In this document: in pieces, positions 19,473 to 28,435 of the stretch
Layout of the letters: every line of letters starts with the position of its first letter
How positions within the stretch are numbered: the stretch's first letter is position 1
Source of the DNA: Lysobacter arenosi
GTDB lineage: Bacteria; Pseudomonadota; Gammaproteobacteria; Xanthomonadales; Xanthomonadaceae
Reading direction: 5' to 3'
DNA: 64,000 nucleotides
NCBI RefSeq assembly: GCF_016613475.2
Contig: NZ_CP071517.1
Coordinates: forward strand, 186,001-250,000
Position numbers and translations under genes: made by a program
Notes under the pieces: generated by a model
What the model was told of the DNA's origin: nothing
Databases searched by the model: none
The model's input: only the letters and a program-made list of their open reading frames with translations

Positions 19473-19844
19473 ATGGCAGCCCAGACAAGGTCGCTCGTCG
19501 CTTTTGCACACGTCGCCGACGTCGAGCGAAGCATCCGGTTCTACGCTGATCTCGGTTTCAAGGTGGGCAACAGCGTTGTCCCGGAAGGGAGCACCATCCC
19601 CGTCTGGGCCTGGCTGGTGAGCGAGAAGGCCAATCTGATGGTCGGCCTGGCATCGGGACCGGTTGATTCTTCCCAGCAAGCCATTCTCTTCTACCTCTAC
19701 TTCGACGACATCAAACAGACCCGCGCCGCCCTGGTGGAGCTCGGCCACGGGCCGGGCGAGATCAAGTACCCGTTCTACATGCCAGGCGGCGAGTGCAGGC
19801 TCGAGGATCCGGATGGTTATGTGTTGATGCTGGCTCAGATCTAG
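19473..19844 (+). CDS. VOC superfamily (glyoxalase/bleomycin resistance-like) protein
   Basis: A 123-residue single-domain VOC protein. It has two beta-alpha-beta-beta modules, beginning FAHVADVERSIRFYADLGF and ending in the typical CRLEDPDGYVLMLAQI, where the Glu would be a metal ligand. Substrate unknown. It lies 117 bases before a GlxA-type regulator on the same strand. Confidence 0.85.
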   Translation: MAAQTRSLVAFAHVADVERSIRFYADLGFKVGNSVVPEGSTIPVWAWLVSEKANLMVGLASGPVDSSQQAILFYLYFDDIKQTRAALVELGHGPGEIKYPFYMPGGECRLEDPDGYVLMLAQI

Positions 19845-19961
19845 ATCTGAATGGGGTCGCGGCGCCTTCTGCCGGCTGCATGGCCAGCAGCCGGCCCCGG
19901 GCGGGTTGAAAGTGGCGGGATGTGCCATATACCTCTTTTCAGGCCGTCCGAGTTTCCCGTC

Positions 19962-20909
19962 ATGCTTACCGTTGGTTTCGTCCTTCCGCCCGGGTTCCAG
20001 ATCATGGGCCTGGCCGCGGCATCCGCGTTCGAACTGGCCAACGTCGTTGCCAAGGAACAGCTGTACCGCGTTCTGCTGCTGTCGGAACGCGGCGGGCCGG
20101 TAATGAACTCCTTCGGTATCCCGGTCGAAACCCGGCCGTTGGCCCGCAACCGGGTCGATACGCTGATCGTCACCGGCCTGCTGGTGCCGGCGCCGTCCAC
20201 CCCTGAGCTGCTCCGGCAGGTTCGCAGGGCCACCGAGACCGCGCGTCGCACGGCGTCGGTGTGCACGGGTGCGTTCATCCTCGGTGAAACCGGCCTGCTG
20301 GATGGCCGTCGCGTCACCACGCACTGGTTCCATGCGCGCGACCTCCAGAAGCAGTTTCCGCAAGCGCATGTCGAGGACGATCGGATCTACATCATCGACG
20401 GAAACATCTGGACGTCGGCGGGGATGAGTGCGAGCGTCGACGTTGCCCTGGGCATGATCGAGAAGGACTTCGGCGCGGACCTGTCGCGCAAGGTGGCGCA
20501 GAACCTCGTCGTCTACCATCGCCGTGCCGGAGGCCAGTCGCAGCACTCCGCGCTGTTGGAACTCGATGCCAAGTCCGACCGGATCCAGAGCGCGCTTGCT
20601 TACGCGCGGCAGAACCTGCGCGCGCCGCTTACGGTCGAGGAGCTGGCCGAGGCGGCGCACTTGAGCCCGCGCCAGTTCACGCGCGCCTTTCGTGCGGAAA
20701 CCGGGCAGTCGCCTGCGAAGGCGGTTGAACACCTGCGGGTCGAAGCGGCGCGCGTGATGGTCGAGCAGAGCCGGCACTCGATGGACGAAGTCGCCACCGA
20801 GACCGGCTTTGCCGACACAGAGCGCATGCGTCGCGCTTTCCTGCGTGCGTTCGGGCAGCCGCCCCAGGTGCTGCGCCGCAATGCCCGCATGGGCGAGGCG
20901 CTGGCCTGA
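19962..20909 (+). CDS. GlxA-family transcriptional regulator (DJ-1/PfpI plus AraC HTH)
   Basis: A 315-residue regulator. Residues 1-190 are a DJ-1/PfpI-like domain (MLTVGFVLPPGFQIMGLAAAS; nucleophile elbow SVCTGAFILGETGLL). The C-terminal 100 residues hold two AraC-type helix-turn-helix motifs (TVEELAEAAHLSPRQFTRAF and MDEVATETGFADTERMRRAF). The ATG at 19962 starts the domain cleanly; the frame is open to 19851 with another ATG at 19920. GlxA-like regulators often control nitrogen or amide metabolism. The convergent nitrilase-amidase pair next door is a plausible target, by inference only. Confidence 0.88.
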   Translation: MLTVGFVLPPGFQIMGLAAASAFELANVVAKEQLYRVLLLSERGGPVMNSFGIPVETRPLARNRVDTLIVTGLLVPAPSTPELLRQVRRATETARRTASVCTGAFILGETGLLDGRRVTTHWFHARDLQKQFPQAHVEDDRIYIIDGNIWTSAGMSASVDVALGMIEKDFGADLSRKVAQNLVVYHRRAGGQSQHSALLELDAKSDRIQSALAYARQNLRAPLTVEELAEAAHLSPRQFTRAFRAETGQSPAKAVEHLRVEAARVMVEQSRHSMDEVATETGFADTERMRRAFLRAFGQPPQVLRRNARMGEALA

Positions 20910-20943
20910 CAGCACGCCAGCGACCCGACGCGGCCATGCGACG

Positions 20944-21921
20944 CTAGAGAATCTCCATACCGCTGCGGGCTTCAGCGGCAGGGAAGCCCTGTCGCTCATG
21001 GAAGTTGGTCGCGGGGGTGCGATCGATCAGCAGCGACAGCAGTTCGGGCCGGTTGTAGTGGCCGCGGGAGTCCATGAGCATCTTGCGACGGTCGATCAGC
21101 GAGAAATCCAGGTCGGCGATCACGACGCCTTCGCCGGAGCGCAAAGGCTCGCCGATCAGCATTCCATCCGGCGCCACGATCGCCGTGAAGCAACCGCCCG
21201 AGATCGGCTCGATCGCGCATCCGGTGTCCTGCATGATCCGTGCTTGCTGATCGGCATCCAGCCACGCAGTGGCGTTGACCACGAAGCAGCCGGACTCGAG
21301 TGCGTGCTGGCGGATATTGATCTCCATCCGCTGCGCGAACCCTTCGCCAAACGCTGAGCCTGGGTACATCGCCGAATGGATCTGTTCTCCGTCGGCCATC
21401 AGTGCATAGCGCGCCAAGGGGTTGTTGTGCTCGAAACAAGCCAGTTGGCCGATGCGTCCGACCCGGGTGTCGGCGGCCCGCAGGCCAGAACCATCACCCT
21501 CGCCCCAGATCATCCGTTCGAAATGCGTCGGCGTGATCTTGCGGCGGCGCTGGACCAGCGTGCCATCGGCGTCGAACAACAGCTGGGTGTTGTACAAGGT
21601 GCCGCCATCGCGTTCGTTGACGCCGATGGAGACCACCATGCCGGCCTTGCGCGCGGCCTGGCCGATTGCATCGGTCGCGGCCGATGGCACAGTGACAGCC
21701 TGGTCGAGCAGTCGAAGGTGTTCCTTTCCGGCCAGGAGTTCGAGCGGCGTCTGGACCGCCGAGAAATAAGGGTAGTACGGCACCACGGTTTCCGGGAACG
21801 TGGCGAACTGCACGCCCAGCTCGCCAAGCTCGAGGATCTTGCGCACGACCTTGTCGACGGTCGCTTCGCGGCTGTAGAGCACCGGGCTGAACTGTACGGC
21901 GGCGGCTTTGATGATGGTCAC
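20944..21921 (-). CDS. Nitrilase (carbon-nitrogen hydrolase, branch 1)
   Basis: A 325-residue nitrilase that would hydrolyse organic nitriles to acids and ammonia. The Glu-Lys-Cys triad is E44 ([13 protein letters not shown]), K128 ([11 protein letters not shown]) and C162 ([10 protein letters not shown]). True nitrilases have CWEH at the last site; here it is CFEH, a Trp-to-Phe change beside the nucleophile. The long PYYPYFS segment is also typical of nitrilases and not of amidases. It follows an amidase gene by 54 bases on the same strand, which suggests a shared nitrile/amide pathway. Confidence 0.9.
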   Translation of the reverse strand: MTIIKAAAVQFSPVLYSREATVDKVVRKILELGELGVQFATFPETVVPYYPYFSAVQTPLELLAGKEHLRLLDQAVTVPSAATDAIGQAARKAGMVVSIGVNERDGGTLYNTQLLFDADGTLVQRRRKITPTHFERMIWGEGDGSGLRAADTRVGRIGQLACFEHNNPLARYALMADGEQIHSAMYPGSAFGEGFAQRMEINIRQHALESGCFVVNATAWLDADQQARIMQDTGCAIEPISGGCFTAIVAPDGMLIGEPLRSGEGVVIADLDFSLIDRRKMLMDSRGHYNRPELLSLLIDRTPATNFHERQGFPAAEARSGMEIL

Positions 21922-21977
21922 GATTCAATACTCATTGTCTGTTGGTGGTTCTGCGCTCAGGAAGTTCGTTGCGACAC

Positions 21978-23423
21978 TCAGCCGATCGCCGCCTCGACAC
22001 GACGCGCCACATCGAGCAGCTTGCGGTCGCTGCCAGCGGCGCCGTCGAGTTCAAGCCCGATCGGAAGGCCGGTGTCCGATACGCCCATCGGCAGGCTGAT
22101 GCCGGGCAGGCCAGCGAGGCTCGCCGCGACGGTATGCCTGGCCAGCGCGAGATCGCTGACCGCTTCGCCGGCGATGGTGAAGCTCGTCTGCTGCTCGATC
22201 AGCGGCGCAGCGCGGGGTGTGGTCGGCAGCAGGAGTGCGTCGGCGCCGGCACCGGTGAAGACCTTGTCGAAGCGACGCTGGATCTCGGGACGGTGGACGT
22301 TGAGTGCCTCAAGGTAGACATCCTGCGTGGCAAAGCCGGCGCCATCCGGCAGGACGAGATGCGCCCATGCGTCCCTTAGGCCGGGCTTCAGCGCCTTGAA
22401 GATCTCGTCGAACGAAGTTGGTACGCGGTGCTGTTGCAGGAACCCGGAGATCGACGGCATCGTCTCGCGCAGGAAGATGGTCCACGTCGCTGCCTCGGAG
22501 ATCGCGAAGAAGTCGTCGCCGAGATCGATCTCGACGACATCGGCGCCCGAGTCACGCAGCCGGCGCAGCGTCTCGCGGAAGGCGCGCTCCACATCCGCGT
22601 CGATCCGCTCGAGGTGCTGGCGTGGCGCATACGCCAGGCGCATACCATCGAGACCCGGGTGGCGGGGCGACGCATGGGGCAGGGCACCGGTGACGACCTG
22701 GTCGATCAGCGCACAGTCCTCGACGCTGCGCGCGAGCACGCCGGGGGTGTCGAGTACATGGGAGATGGGCGCGACACCGTCGCCGGACCATCGGCCCGGG
22801 CCCGGCTTGAAGCCGACGACACCACAGAACGAGGCAGGCACGCGGATCGAACCTACCGTGTCACCACCGAGGGCGGCGGGAACGATGTGCGCACCGACCG
22901 AAGCGCCAGCACCGCTGGACGATCCACCGGTGACGTGTGCGCGACCGCGCGGATTCCTGGCCTGTCCATGGGCGCCGTTGTGGCCGGTCAGTCCGTAGGA
23001 CATCTCGACCAGGTTGTTCTTGCCGAACACGATGCCGCCGGCGGCCTTCACGGCTCGGACGACCGTGGCGTCCTGGTCGGGTACGAATTCGTGCAGGTTG
23101 CCGATGCCGAGCGTGGTGCGAAGGCCCTGCGTCAGATAACTGTCCTTCACGCCCAACGGTACACCGAGGAGCGGATGAGTGGAGCCTTGAGTGCGGGCTT
23201 TGTCCGCATCCCGTGCTGCGCTCAGTACCGCCGTTTCGTCGATCGAGATGAACGCATCCAGGTCCGCGTTCGCGCGTGCCTGCCGAAGCAGGGCTGTCGC
23301 ATAGCTCTCGGAGGACATTTCGCCGGTGCGGATCGCGGTGGCCGCGGCGGCGACGCCGAGCCCGGTCAAGTCACCTGCTTCGGAGGGCGCGACGAGGTTG
23401 GCAGGCGTGTCGAAGTTGGACAT
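21978..23423 (-). CDS. Amidase signature family hydrolase
   Basis: A 481-residue amidase with the Ser-cisSer-Lys triad: K93 (GVPLGVKDSYLTQG), the cis-serine in GGSSSGAGASVGA (about S169), and nucleophile S192 in GGDTVGSIRVPASFCGVVG. The start was set at MSNFDTPANL; the frame is open 48 bases further to a TTG. It is the first gene of a probable two-gene operon with the nitrilase, so it may deal with amides from the same substrates. The exact amide is unknown. The family also includes AtzF-type and indoleacetamide hydrolases. Confidence 0.88.
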   Translation of the reverse strand: MSNFDTPANLVAPSEAGDLTGLGVAAAATAIRTGEMSSESYATALLRQARANADLDAFISIDETAVLSAARDADKARTQGSTHPLLGVPLGVKDSYLTQGLRTTLGIGNLHEFVPDQDATVVRAVKAAGGIVFGKNNLVEMSYGLTGHNGAHGQARNPRGRAHVTGGSSSGAGASVGAHIVPAALGGDTVGSIRVPASFCGVVGFKPGPGRWSGDGVAPISHVLDTPGVLARSVEDCALIDQVVTGALPHASPRHPGLDGMRLAYAPRQHLERIDADVERAFRETLRRLRDSGADVVEIDLGDDFFAISEAATWTIFLRETMPSISGFLQQHRVPTSFDEIFKALKPGLRDAWAHLVLPDGAGFATQDVYLEALNVHRPEIQRRFDKVFTGAGADALLLPTTPRAAPLIEQQTSFTIAGEAVSDLALARHTVAASLAGLPGISLPMGVSDTGLPIGLELDGAAGSDRKLLDVARRVEAAIG

Positions 23424-23516
23424 GGGGATCACTCGGGTAGGGGACTGGAGCCAGCGATGGCAAGCGTTCAAGTGCGCCCCCGCGCTGGCGCGGGGGCGCG
23501 TGGTACAGCGACCTGC

Positions 23517-23975
23517 TTATTCCTTGGTGGAAAACAGGCCCGTGGGCAGCTCGCGGCCGTTCTCGTTGTAAGCGGCCTTGACGCTCAGGTAGGACTCCAT
23601 CTCGTCGATGTAGCCATCCTTGTTCGTGTCCTTCTTGGCGAACACGGCAACGCCCTTCGGCGCGACCTTCAGGAACTCGGCGCGCGAGATTCGGGCGTCG
23701 TCGTCGGTGTCGATCGAGTTGAAGATCGCGTCGCCGCACTGGCCTTCGCCACACTTTCCTTCGGCAGTCTTGGATGCGGACTTCTGGGCGCCCGGCTTGG
23801 CCTCGGTGCTACCGCACTTGCCTTCGCCGCACTTGCCTTCGGCGGCTGCATGGGCGGCGCCGAGCATGTAGCCCTGCGCCAGCGGCTGTACGGCGAACGC
23901 CGAACCGCTGAGGACCAGGCCGGCCAATGTGATGCCAAGCAAGCTGGCGGTCTTGTTGCGGGTGTTGTCGGTCAT
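23517..23975 (-). CDS. EF-hand protein with EGKCG repeats (HvfA-like)
   Basis: A 152-residue exported protein. A signal or anchor segment at 10-28 is followed by EGKCGEGKCG (46-55) and EGKCGEGQCG (72-81), four copies of the five-residue motif seen in HvfA-type peptides, where cysteines become oxazolone/thioamide copper ligands. The C-terminal half has two EF-hand-like loops: residues 89-100 (D89, D91, D93, R95, S97, E100) and 116-127 (D116, N118, D120, D124, E127). There is no DUF692 (MbnB/HvfB) or DUF2063 (HvfC) gene within this window beside it. Whether it is modified, or binds metal unmodified, is open. Confidence 0.75.
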   Translation of the reverse strand: MTDNTRNKTASLLGITLAGLVLSGSAFAVQPLAQGYMLGAAHAAAEGKCGEGKCGSTEAKPGAQKSASKTAEGKCGEGQCGDAIFNSIDTDDDARISRAEFLKVAPKGVAVFAKKDTNKDGYIDEMESYLSVKAAYNENGRELPTGLFSTKE

Positions 23976-24110
23976 TGCAATTTCTCTGGGGGAGGTTGGT
24001 GCGGCAGGGCCGCGGGGAAGCACTGCGGAATGCAGTGCAAAGGGAAATCGGAGCGAGGGAGGGGGATGCTTCGGAAGCGGGCAATCTGCGCGATCGCCCG
24101 CCACCGTCAG

Positions 24111-24926
24111 TCAATTGATCGCAGTGGGCGCGGTGCGGTAGCGCGGCGCAGGGGCGGAGCTCGACAGCTGCGGCGCCAAGGCCTTGCGTGCGCTTTCCAG
24201 CGCGTTCCAGTCCTTGAGTTCGGCCAGCGCGGGAATGGTGACCAGCTCGCCCTGCGCGAGGCCTGCCAGTGCGGCATCGACCATCGCCTCCACCGGCATC
24301 ACGATCTCCTGCGGCAGGTGGGCAACCGGCAGTCCTGCCACGTCCCAGAAGTCGGTAGCGGTGGCACCCGGCAGTACGGCCTGGACGCGAACGCCCTTGT
24401 CGGCAAGTTCGTGCTGGAGCGACTGCGAGAACGCCAGTACGTACGCCTTGCTGCCGCCGTAGACGCCGTTGAGAAGTTCCGGTGCCAAGGCGACGATGGA
24501 GGCGATGTTGATGATCGTGCCGGTGCCGCGGGCGACGAACGCAGGCGCGACGGCGTAGGCCAGGCGGGTCAGCACGTTCACGTTCAGCGTGATCATGCGT
24601 TCCATGTCGTCGATGCTCGACTGCAGCAGCGGTGCGGTCGCTCCGATGCCGGCGTTGTTGACGAGCATCGTGATGCTGGCGTCCGTGCGCAGTGCTTCCT
24701 GCACACGGGCCACGCCGTCGGGATCGGTGAGATCGGCGGCGATGGTTTCGACCGAGCGGCCTGTGCGTGTGGTCAGCTCCCGCGCCAGGTCGCGAAGCTT
24801 GTCGGCCCGGCGGGCGACGAGGATCAGATCGTAGCCGTCGCGAGCGAGGCGGTCGGCGTAAACGGCACCGATGCCGGACGAGGCGCCCGTGATCAGGGCG
24901 GTGCCCTTGTGAATGCGAGTGTTCAT
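24111..24926 (-). CDS. Short-chain dehydrogenase/reductase
   Basis: A 271-residue classical SDR. NAD(P) motif TGASSGIG (13-20), structural NNAG (89-92), catalytic S142, and Y155-GGS-K159. The basic residues after the second strand (ARRADK) favour NADPH. It is 135 bases upstream of the EGKCG/EF-hand gene on the same strand. Substrate unknown. Confidence 0.9.
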   Translation of the reverse strand: MNTRIHKGTALITGASSGIGAVYADRLARDGYDLILVARRADKLRDLARELTTRTGRSVETIAADLTDPDGVARVQEALRTDASITMLVNNAGIGATAPLLQSSIDDMERMITLNVNVLTRLAYAVAPAFVARGTGTIINIASIVALAPELLNGVYGGSKAYVLAFSQSLQHELADKGVRVQAVLPGATATDFWDVAGLPVAHLPQEIVMPVEAMVDAALAGLAQGELVTIPALAELKDWNALESARKALAPQLSSSAPAPRYRTAPTAIN

Positions 24927-25385
24927 GACGTTTCCTGTGGCCCGGTTCCGGGGGTTCGGCGCAGAATCTACGCCGGTTGCCTCGCGGCCTAAACGACGTA
25001 GATCCCTCGTTTTGCGCCACAGGCCGTCATGACCGTCCCAGGGCAGCGATCCTGGTTAGTGTTGCGGTCCGCATGCACGAGGCGTAGAAGATGGATAGCG
25101 AGCAATAGAGATTGCCTCGCGGCCGGCACAGCCGGTATCAACACAAGGCAGTAGCCCGCGGTCCCCCCGGTCTATCCACGCCGTGGCGCTTACGGAGTAG
25201 GCGCTTTTCGACGAACCCCAACCGTTTGCTGCGGGCACTGTGCCCAGCAAATCGACGTTCGTGCCGCTCCGCTCCACGCAGTGACCCATTTCACCAATGC
25301 CCCACGTCGGCATCGCCACGTGGCTGGGGATTGCTGCGCCCATTTGCCGGTTCGATCCCGAACGCACTCCAACCAGAACGTTCCC
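24927..25385. other. Divergent intergenic region without a recognised gene
   Basis: No supported gene. The left end holds a short inverted repeat (AAACGA at about 24988 with TCGTTT about 10 bases on) just upstream of the leftward SDR gene, a possible regulator site. Several frames cross the region but none has a usable start or protein-like composition. Confidence 0.45.
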
Positions 25386-26135
25386 ATGGATACGAAGATG
25401 GACACCTTGCTAAAGGCAGTTCTCGATGCACATGGCGACCTGAAGAAATGGGCCGCCGTCAAACAGATCACGGCTGACATGTCCCTGGGAGGTCCCTTCT
25501 GGGCCGCAAGGGGATGGCCCGACGTCTACGCCGGCCAGACCGTCACCCTCGACCCGCACAATCAGCACATCCGGTTTGCCCCGTTCACGGGCACTGGCCG
25601 CACGTCTGTACTGGATGTCGATCCCGAACGCGTCGCACTGACTTCCAACGGTGGCGAAGTCGTCGAAGAGCGCCTGCATCCGCGTGGTTCTTTCCCGTTG
25701 CCATTCGATCCCATGACTACGCCGTGGGACGCAATCCAGGTGGCTTACTTCACCAGCGCAGCGGTCTGGAACTACCTGACTGCCCCGTTCGTGTTCGCGC
25801 GTGCCGGTGTTGAAGCAAGGGAGATCGAGCCGTGGACCGAGGGCGCCGAGACCTGGCGGCGATTGGCCGTGACGTTCCCGAAATCCAACGCAAACCACAA
25901 TGCCGAGCAGGTCTTCTACTTCGACGAAGCGTTCATGCAGCGGCGCATGGATTACTCGCCAGACGTCACCGGCAGCCCGCCGGTAGCGCACTACAGCGAC
26001 GATCACCGGACCTTCGACGGCTTCGTCTTCCCAACGCATCGACGCGTCTACCTGCATGACGCCAATGGCGTCGCGGACAAGAGCTTCGCGCCCATCACGA
26101 TGGACGTGAGATCCATCGTCCTCGAAAGCGCCTAG
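25386..26135 (+). CDS. Conserved hypothetical protein, first gene of a P460 operon
   Basis: A 249-residue soluble protein starting MDTKMDTLLKAVLDAH. It has no signal peptide. Conserved-looking blocks include GGPFWAARGWPDVYAGQTV, LDVDPERV, EPWTEGAETWRRL and YFDEAFMQRRMDYSPDV, in a mainly beta pattern that brings the LolA/outer-membrane-lipoprotein-sorting fold to mind; that is weak. The frame is open 105 bases upstream. The next two genes follow at 15 and 16 bases, so the three form an operon. No function known. Confidence 0.75.
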   Translation: MDTKMDTLLKAVLDAHGDLKKWAAVKQITADMSLGGPFWAARGWPDVYAGQTVTLDPHNQHIRFAPFTGTGRTSVLDVDPERVALTSNGGEVVEERLHPRGSFPLPFDPMTTPWDAIQVAYFTSAAVWNYLTAPFVFARAGVEAREIEPWTEGAETWRRLAVTFPKSNANHNAEQVFYFDEAFMQRRMDYSPDVTGSPPVAHYSDDHRTFDGFVFPTHRRVYLHDANGVADKSFAPITMDVRSIVLESA

Positions 26136-26150
26136 AACACGGAGAAGGGA

Positions 26151-26588
26151 ATGAACGCATTCAACAAGGCGCTCGCAGCGACTGCGGGCGGGCTGCTGAT
26201 CGCGGCGAACTGCTTCGCACAGGGTCCGACGTCACTGGTGGTGCCCGTCGAGAATGAGCCCGCCCCCAGGTTGATCGTGGGGCAACCACTGCCGGGACCA
26301 CTCGCGACCGGCGTCGCCTACATCCCGTACCGGGTGGAGAACCTGCGCATCCTTCCTGTCGGCGGACCCCATTCTAAGAACGTCTCGCCACGAATAGGCC
26401 ACCTGCACATCACCGTCGACGACCTGCCGTGGGCATGGGCGGACTACGGCCGCAGCGACACCATCATTCTGGTCAACCTGCCTCGTGGCGAACACAAAGT
26501 TCTGATCGAGGCGGTCGATCCTGAGGGTGGGCTGCTGACCTCGCAAACCGTGAAGTTCAATTCGCCGGGGAAGCCGGCCGGACGCTGA
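26151..26588 (+). CDS. DUF6130-family exported protein
   Basis: A 145-residue secreted protein with an excellent ribosome binding site (GGAGAAGGGA) and a signal peptide ending NCFA. The mature part has RIGHLHITVDDLPWAWADYG, which fits DUF6130, a small beta-sandwich family of unknown function with conserved His residues. Its HLHI(T)VD motif could bind a metal. It is the middle gene of the operon that ends with the cytochrome P460 family protein. Confidence 0.75.
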   Translation: MNAFNKALAATAGGLLIAANCFAQGPTSLVVPVENEPAPRLIVGQPLPGPLATGVAYIPYRVENLRILPVGGPHSKNVSPRIGHLHITVDDLPWAWADYGRSDTIILVNLPRGEHKVLIEAVDPEGGLLTSQTVKFNSPGKPAGR

Positions 26589-26604
26589 CCGCAAAGGAAC
26601 AACC

Positions 26605-27138
26605 ATGAATCGCAAGACCAAACTCTGGATTGCCTCGGCAGCGGCTGCGCTTGCTGTCGTGGCAGGCGTCGCCATCGGCGCTCAAGACAAGTACGCACTC
26701 GTATCGCCCAGCGGAGTCGCGTTCGCCGACTTCAAGGGTTACGAGGACTGGGCGGTGGTGTCCTCTGCGAAGACCGATGTACTGAAAGTGATCGTCGCCA
26801 ACCCGATCATGATCAAGGCGTACAAGTCCGGCATTCCGGGCAACGGCCAACCGTTCCCTGATGGGGCCAAGATCGCGAAGCTCCAGTGGAAGCCGAAGAA
26901 GAGCACCGACGCCCCGTTCGATGTCGACGTGCCGGACGTCTTCACGCAGGCCTTCCTGATGGAGAAGGACAGCAAGCGGTTTCCGAAGAGCGGCGGCTGG
27001 GGGTATGCGCTGTTCAACTACAGCGCTGCCAATGACACGATGACGGTCGATCCGACGGGCGTCTCGGATTGTGGTCATGCCTGCCATGTGAAGGTGGCCG
27101 ACAAGAACTACATCTTCCATCCGTATCAGAAGCGCTGA
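26605..27138 (+). CDS. Cytochrome P460 family protein
   Basis: A 177-residue exported protein beginning behind AAAGGAACAACC. A signal anchor spans residues 7-26. The C-terminal heme site is CGHACH (C156, C160, H161), a CxxxCH variant, not the usual CxxCH, but it recurs in this family. Cytochromes P460 and c'-beta bind nitric oxide or oxidise hydroxylamine. This protein lacks an obvious cross-linking lysine that I could place with confidence, so an NO- or redox-related role is only likely. Last gene of the operon. Confidence 0.82.
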   Translation: MNRKTKLWIASAAAALAVVAGVAIGAQDKYALVSPSGVAFADFKGYEDWAVVSSAKTDVLKVIVANPIMIKAYKSGIPGNGQPFPDGAKIAKLQWKPKKSTDAPFDVDVPDVFTQAFLMEKDSKRFPKSGGWGYALFNYSAANDTMTVDPTGVSDCGHACHVKVADKNYIFHPYQKR

Positions 27139-27222
27139 TCACCTGCGCGATGCCGGTCTACGAGCTGCGCGCCGCGGGTACCTCCGCCGACGAGGTGCGC
27201 GAGTACCTGCGCAGCAGCTGAT

Positions 27223-27966
27223 CTACGGCCGCTGCGGCTCGCTGTTCCCGGTCTTTTCGGCGGGACCGATCTCGACGGCACCGTCCTTCCAGATCGCGTC
27301 TTCGACCGCCCAGTACCGTTCCGGATCCAGTCGCCAGCTGGCATACATCGAGTTCATCTCGTAGCTGGCGTTGTCCCACAGATCGGCGGCGCCTGCCGGA
27401 GGTGAGCGCACCTGGACCTTGCTGGTTATCTGGCCGGTGCGGCTGCCGGTGATCTGGGTGTTCTGCCGGAGGATCGCCGCAGCCAGGCGTCGCTTGGCCA
27501 CCTTGTCGCCGTACTTCGCGTACAGCGCTTCACCCTCGCTCAGGGCAGGGTCCTTCTCTGCCGGGTTCAGCGACATCCAGATCTTCTCGCGCAGCACCAG
27601 GAAGGCCGGATAGGCTCGCTCGGCGGCAAGGTCTGCCCACGCATAAGCCAGTGCCGGATCGCGCGCCACGCCTGCGCCGTGCCAATACATCAGGCTGATG
27701 CGGTGCTGCGAATACTTGTCGGCGTAATGCGCGGCCTTGGTGAAATTGCGCAGTGCATCATTCCATTGGCCTTTCCCGGCGGCCTCGCTTCCGTAGAGGC
27801 GGTACAGCTCGTTGGGGAAATTGGCAACGAAGCGGACCCGCTCGTCGAGATCGCCGGCGCTGATGGCGTCCGTGGGGGCAGCGACGGTATCCAGGGATTC
27901 CGCAGCCGGCGTGGCCGGTCCAGCGGCGAGTGCGGCAGCGAGTACGACTGAAGTCAGCAATTCCAT
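27223..27966 (-). CDS. Exported protein with Sel1/TPR-like repeats
   Basis: A 247-residue exported protein. A signal peptide ends at about residue 22. Two Sel1-like helical hairpins are visible: WNDALRNFTKAAHYADKYSQ and HRISLMYWHGAGVARDPALAYAWADLAAERAY. The C-terminal part is charged and without a known motif. Sel1 repeats mediate protein contacts. Between this gene and the P460 gene (27150-27221) is a 23-codon open stretch, MPVYELRAAGTSADEVREYL and three more residues, that reads like the end of a lost gene. Confidence 0.75.
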   Translation of the reverse strand: MELLTSVVLAAALAAGPATPAAESLDTVAAPTDAISAGDLDERVRFVANFPNELYRLYGSEAAGKGQWNDALRNFTKAAHYADKYSQHRISLMYWHGAGVARDPALAYAWADLAAERAYPAFLVLREKIWMSLNPAEKDPALSEGEALYAKYGDKVAKRRLAAAILRQNTQITGSRTGQITSKVQVRSPPAGAADLWDNASYEMNSMYASWRLDPERYWAVEDAIWKDGAVEIGPAEKTGNSEPQRP

Positions 27967-28435
27967 GTTGCCTCCGGGTCGGTGGGTTCCTGGTTACTTC
28001 AGGCCACTTCCAGTTCACTTCCAGGAAGTTCGAGCCTAGCTGATTGCTGTTTGCCCGAATTGGCGGGTCGATCGCCGGCGATCCACGCCTTCGTTGGCTC
28101 CTGGATGAGCGCCTTGACCTCGACGTTGAGATCGGCAATTACAAGGGATGTCAGGCAGGCAATTGTTAGTACCAGGTATTGCCTGGACGGCGTAACCATC
28201 ACGCTGGAATTTCGCAACGCGCGCTACGTTACGCTGGTCGATCCGGAAACGAGGAGCAGGCACTTCCGCCGACCTCCTGGACGAGCCGAATCGGCCGACG
28301 CAAGCGCGCTTTCAGCGCCAGGCGCCGGAGGGCCGCCAGACCCCTGAATGGGGCTAGCGGCCCTCTTCATTTGAACGCTACTGACCGGCACCGGCCCGCA
28401 TGTTCTCGTAGTCAGTGTCGGACTTCTGCAGCGCT
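27967..28435. other. Intergenic region with a terminator hairpin
   Basis: No supported gene. A rightward open frame (27982-28347) is not protein-like. The hairpin at 28329-28366 is the only clear feature. Just left of the SdpI-like stop, the leftward strand reads IPPAEALQKSDTDYENMRAG, which may be the leftover end of a deleted gene. Confidence 0.5.
28329..28366 (+). terminator. Rho-independent terminator hairpin
   Basis: Nine-base-pair stem (GAGGGCCGC/GCGGCCCTC) enclosing a second CCCC/GGGG stem, followed by TTCATTT on the + strand. No rightward gene is recognised just upstream, so its transcript is unknown. Confidence 0.55.

Noticed and set aside
23517..24926. Complete HvfABC-type RiPP operon
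   Set aside because: The neighbours are an SDR and an amidase; no DUF692 or DUF2063 protein is present beside the EGKCG gene.
27150..27221. 23-codon frame between the P460 gene and the Sel1-like gene
   Set aside because: Too short and without a ribosome binding site to call a gene; noted only as a possible remnant.
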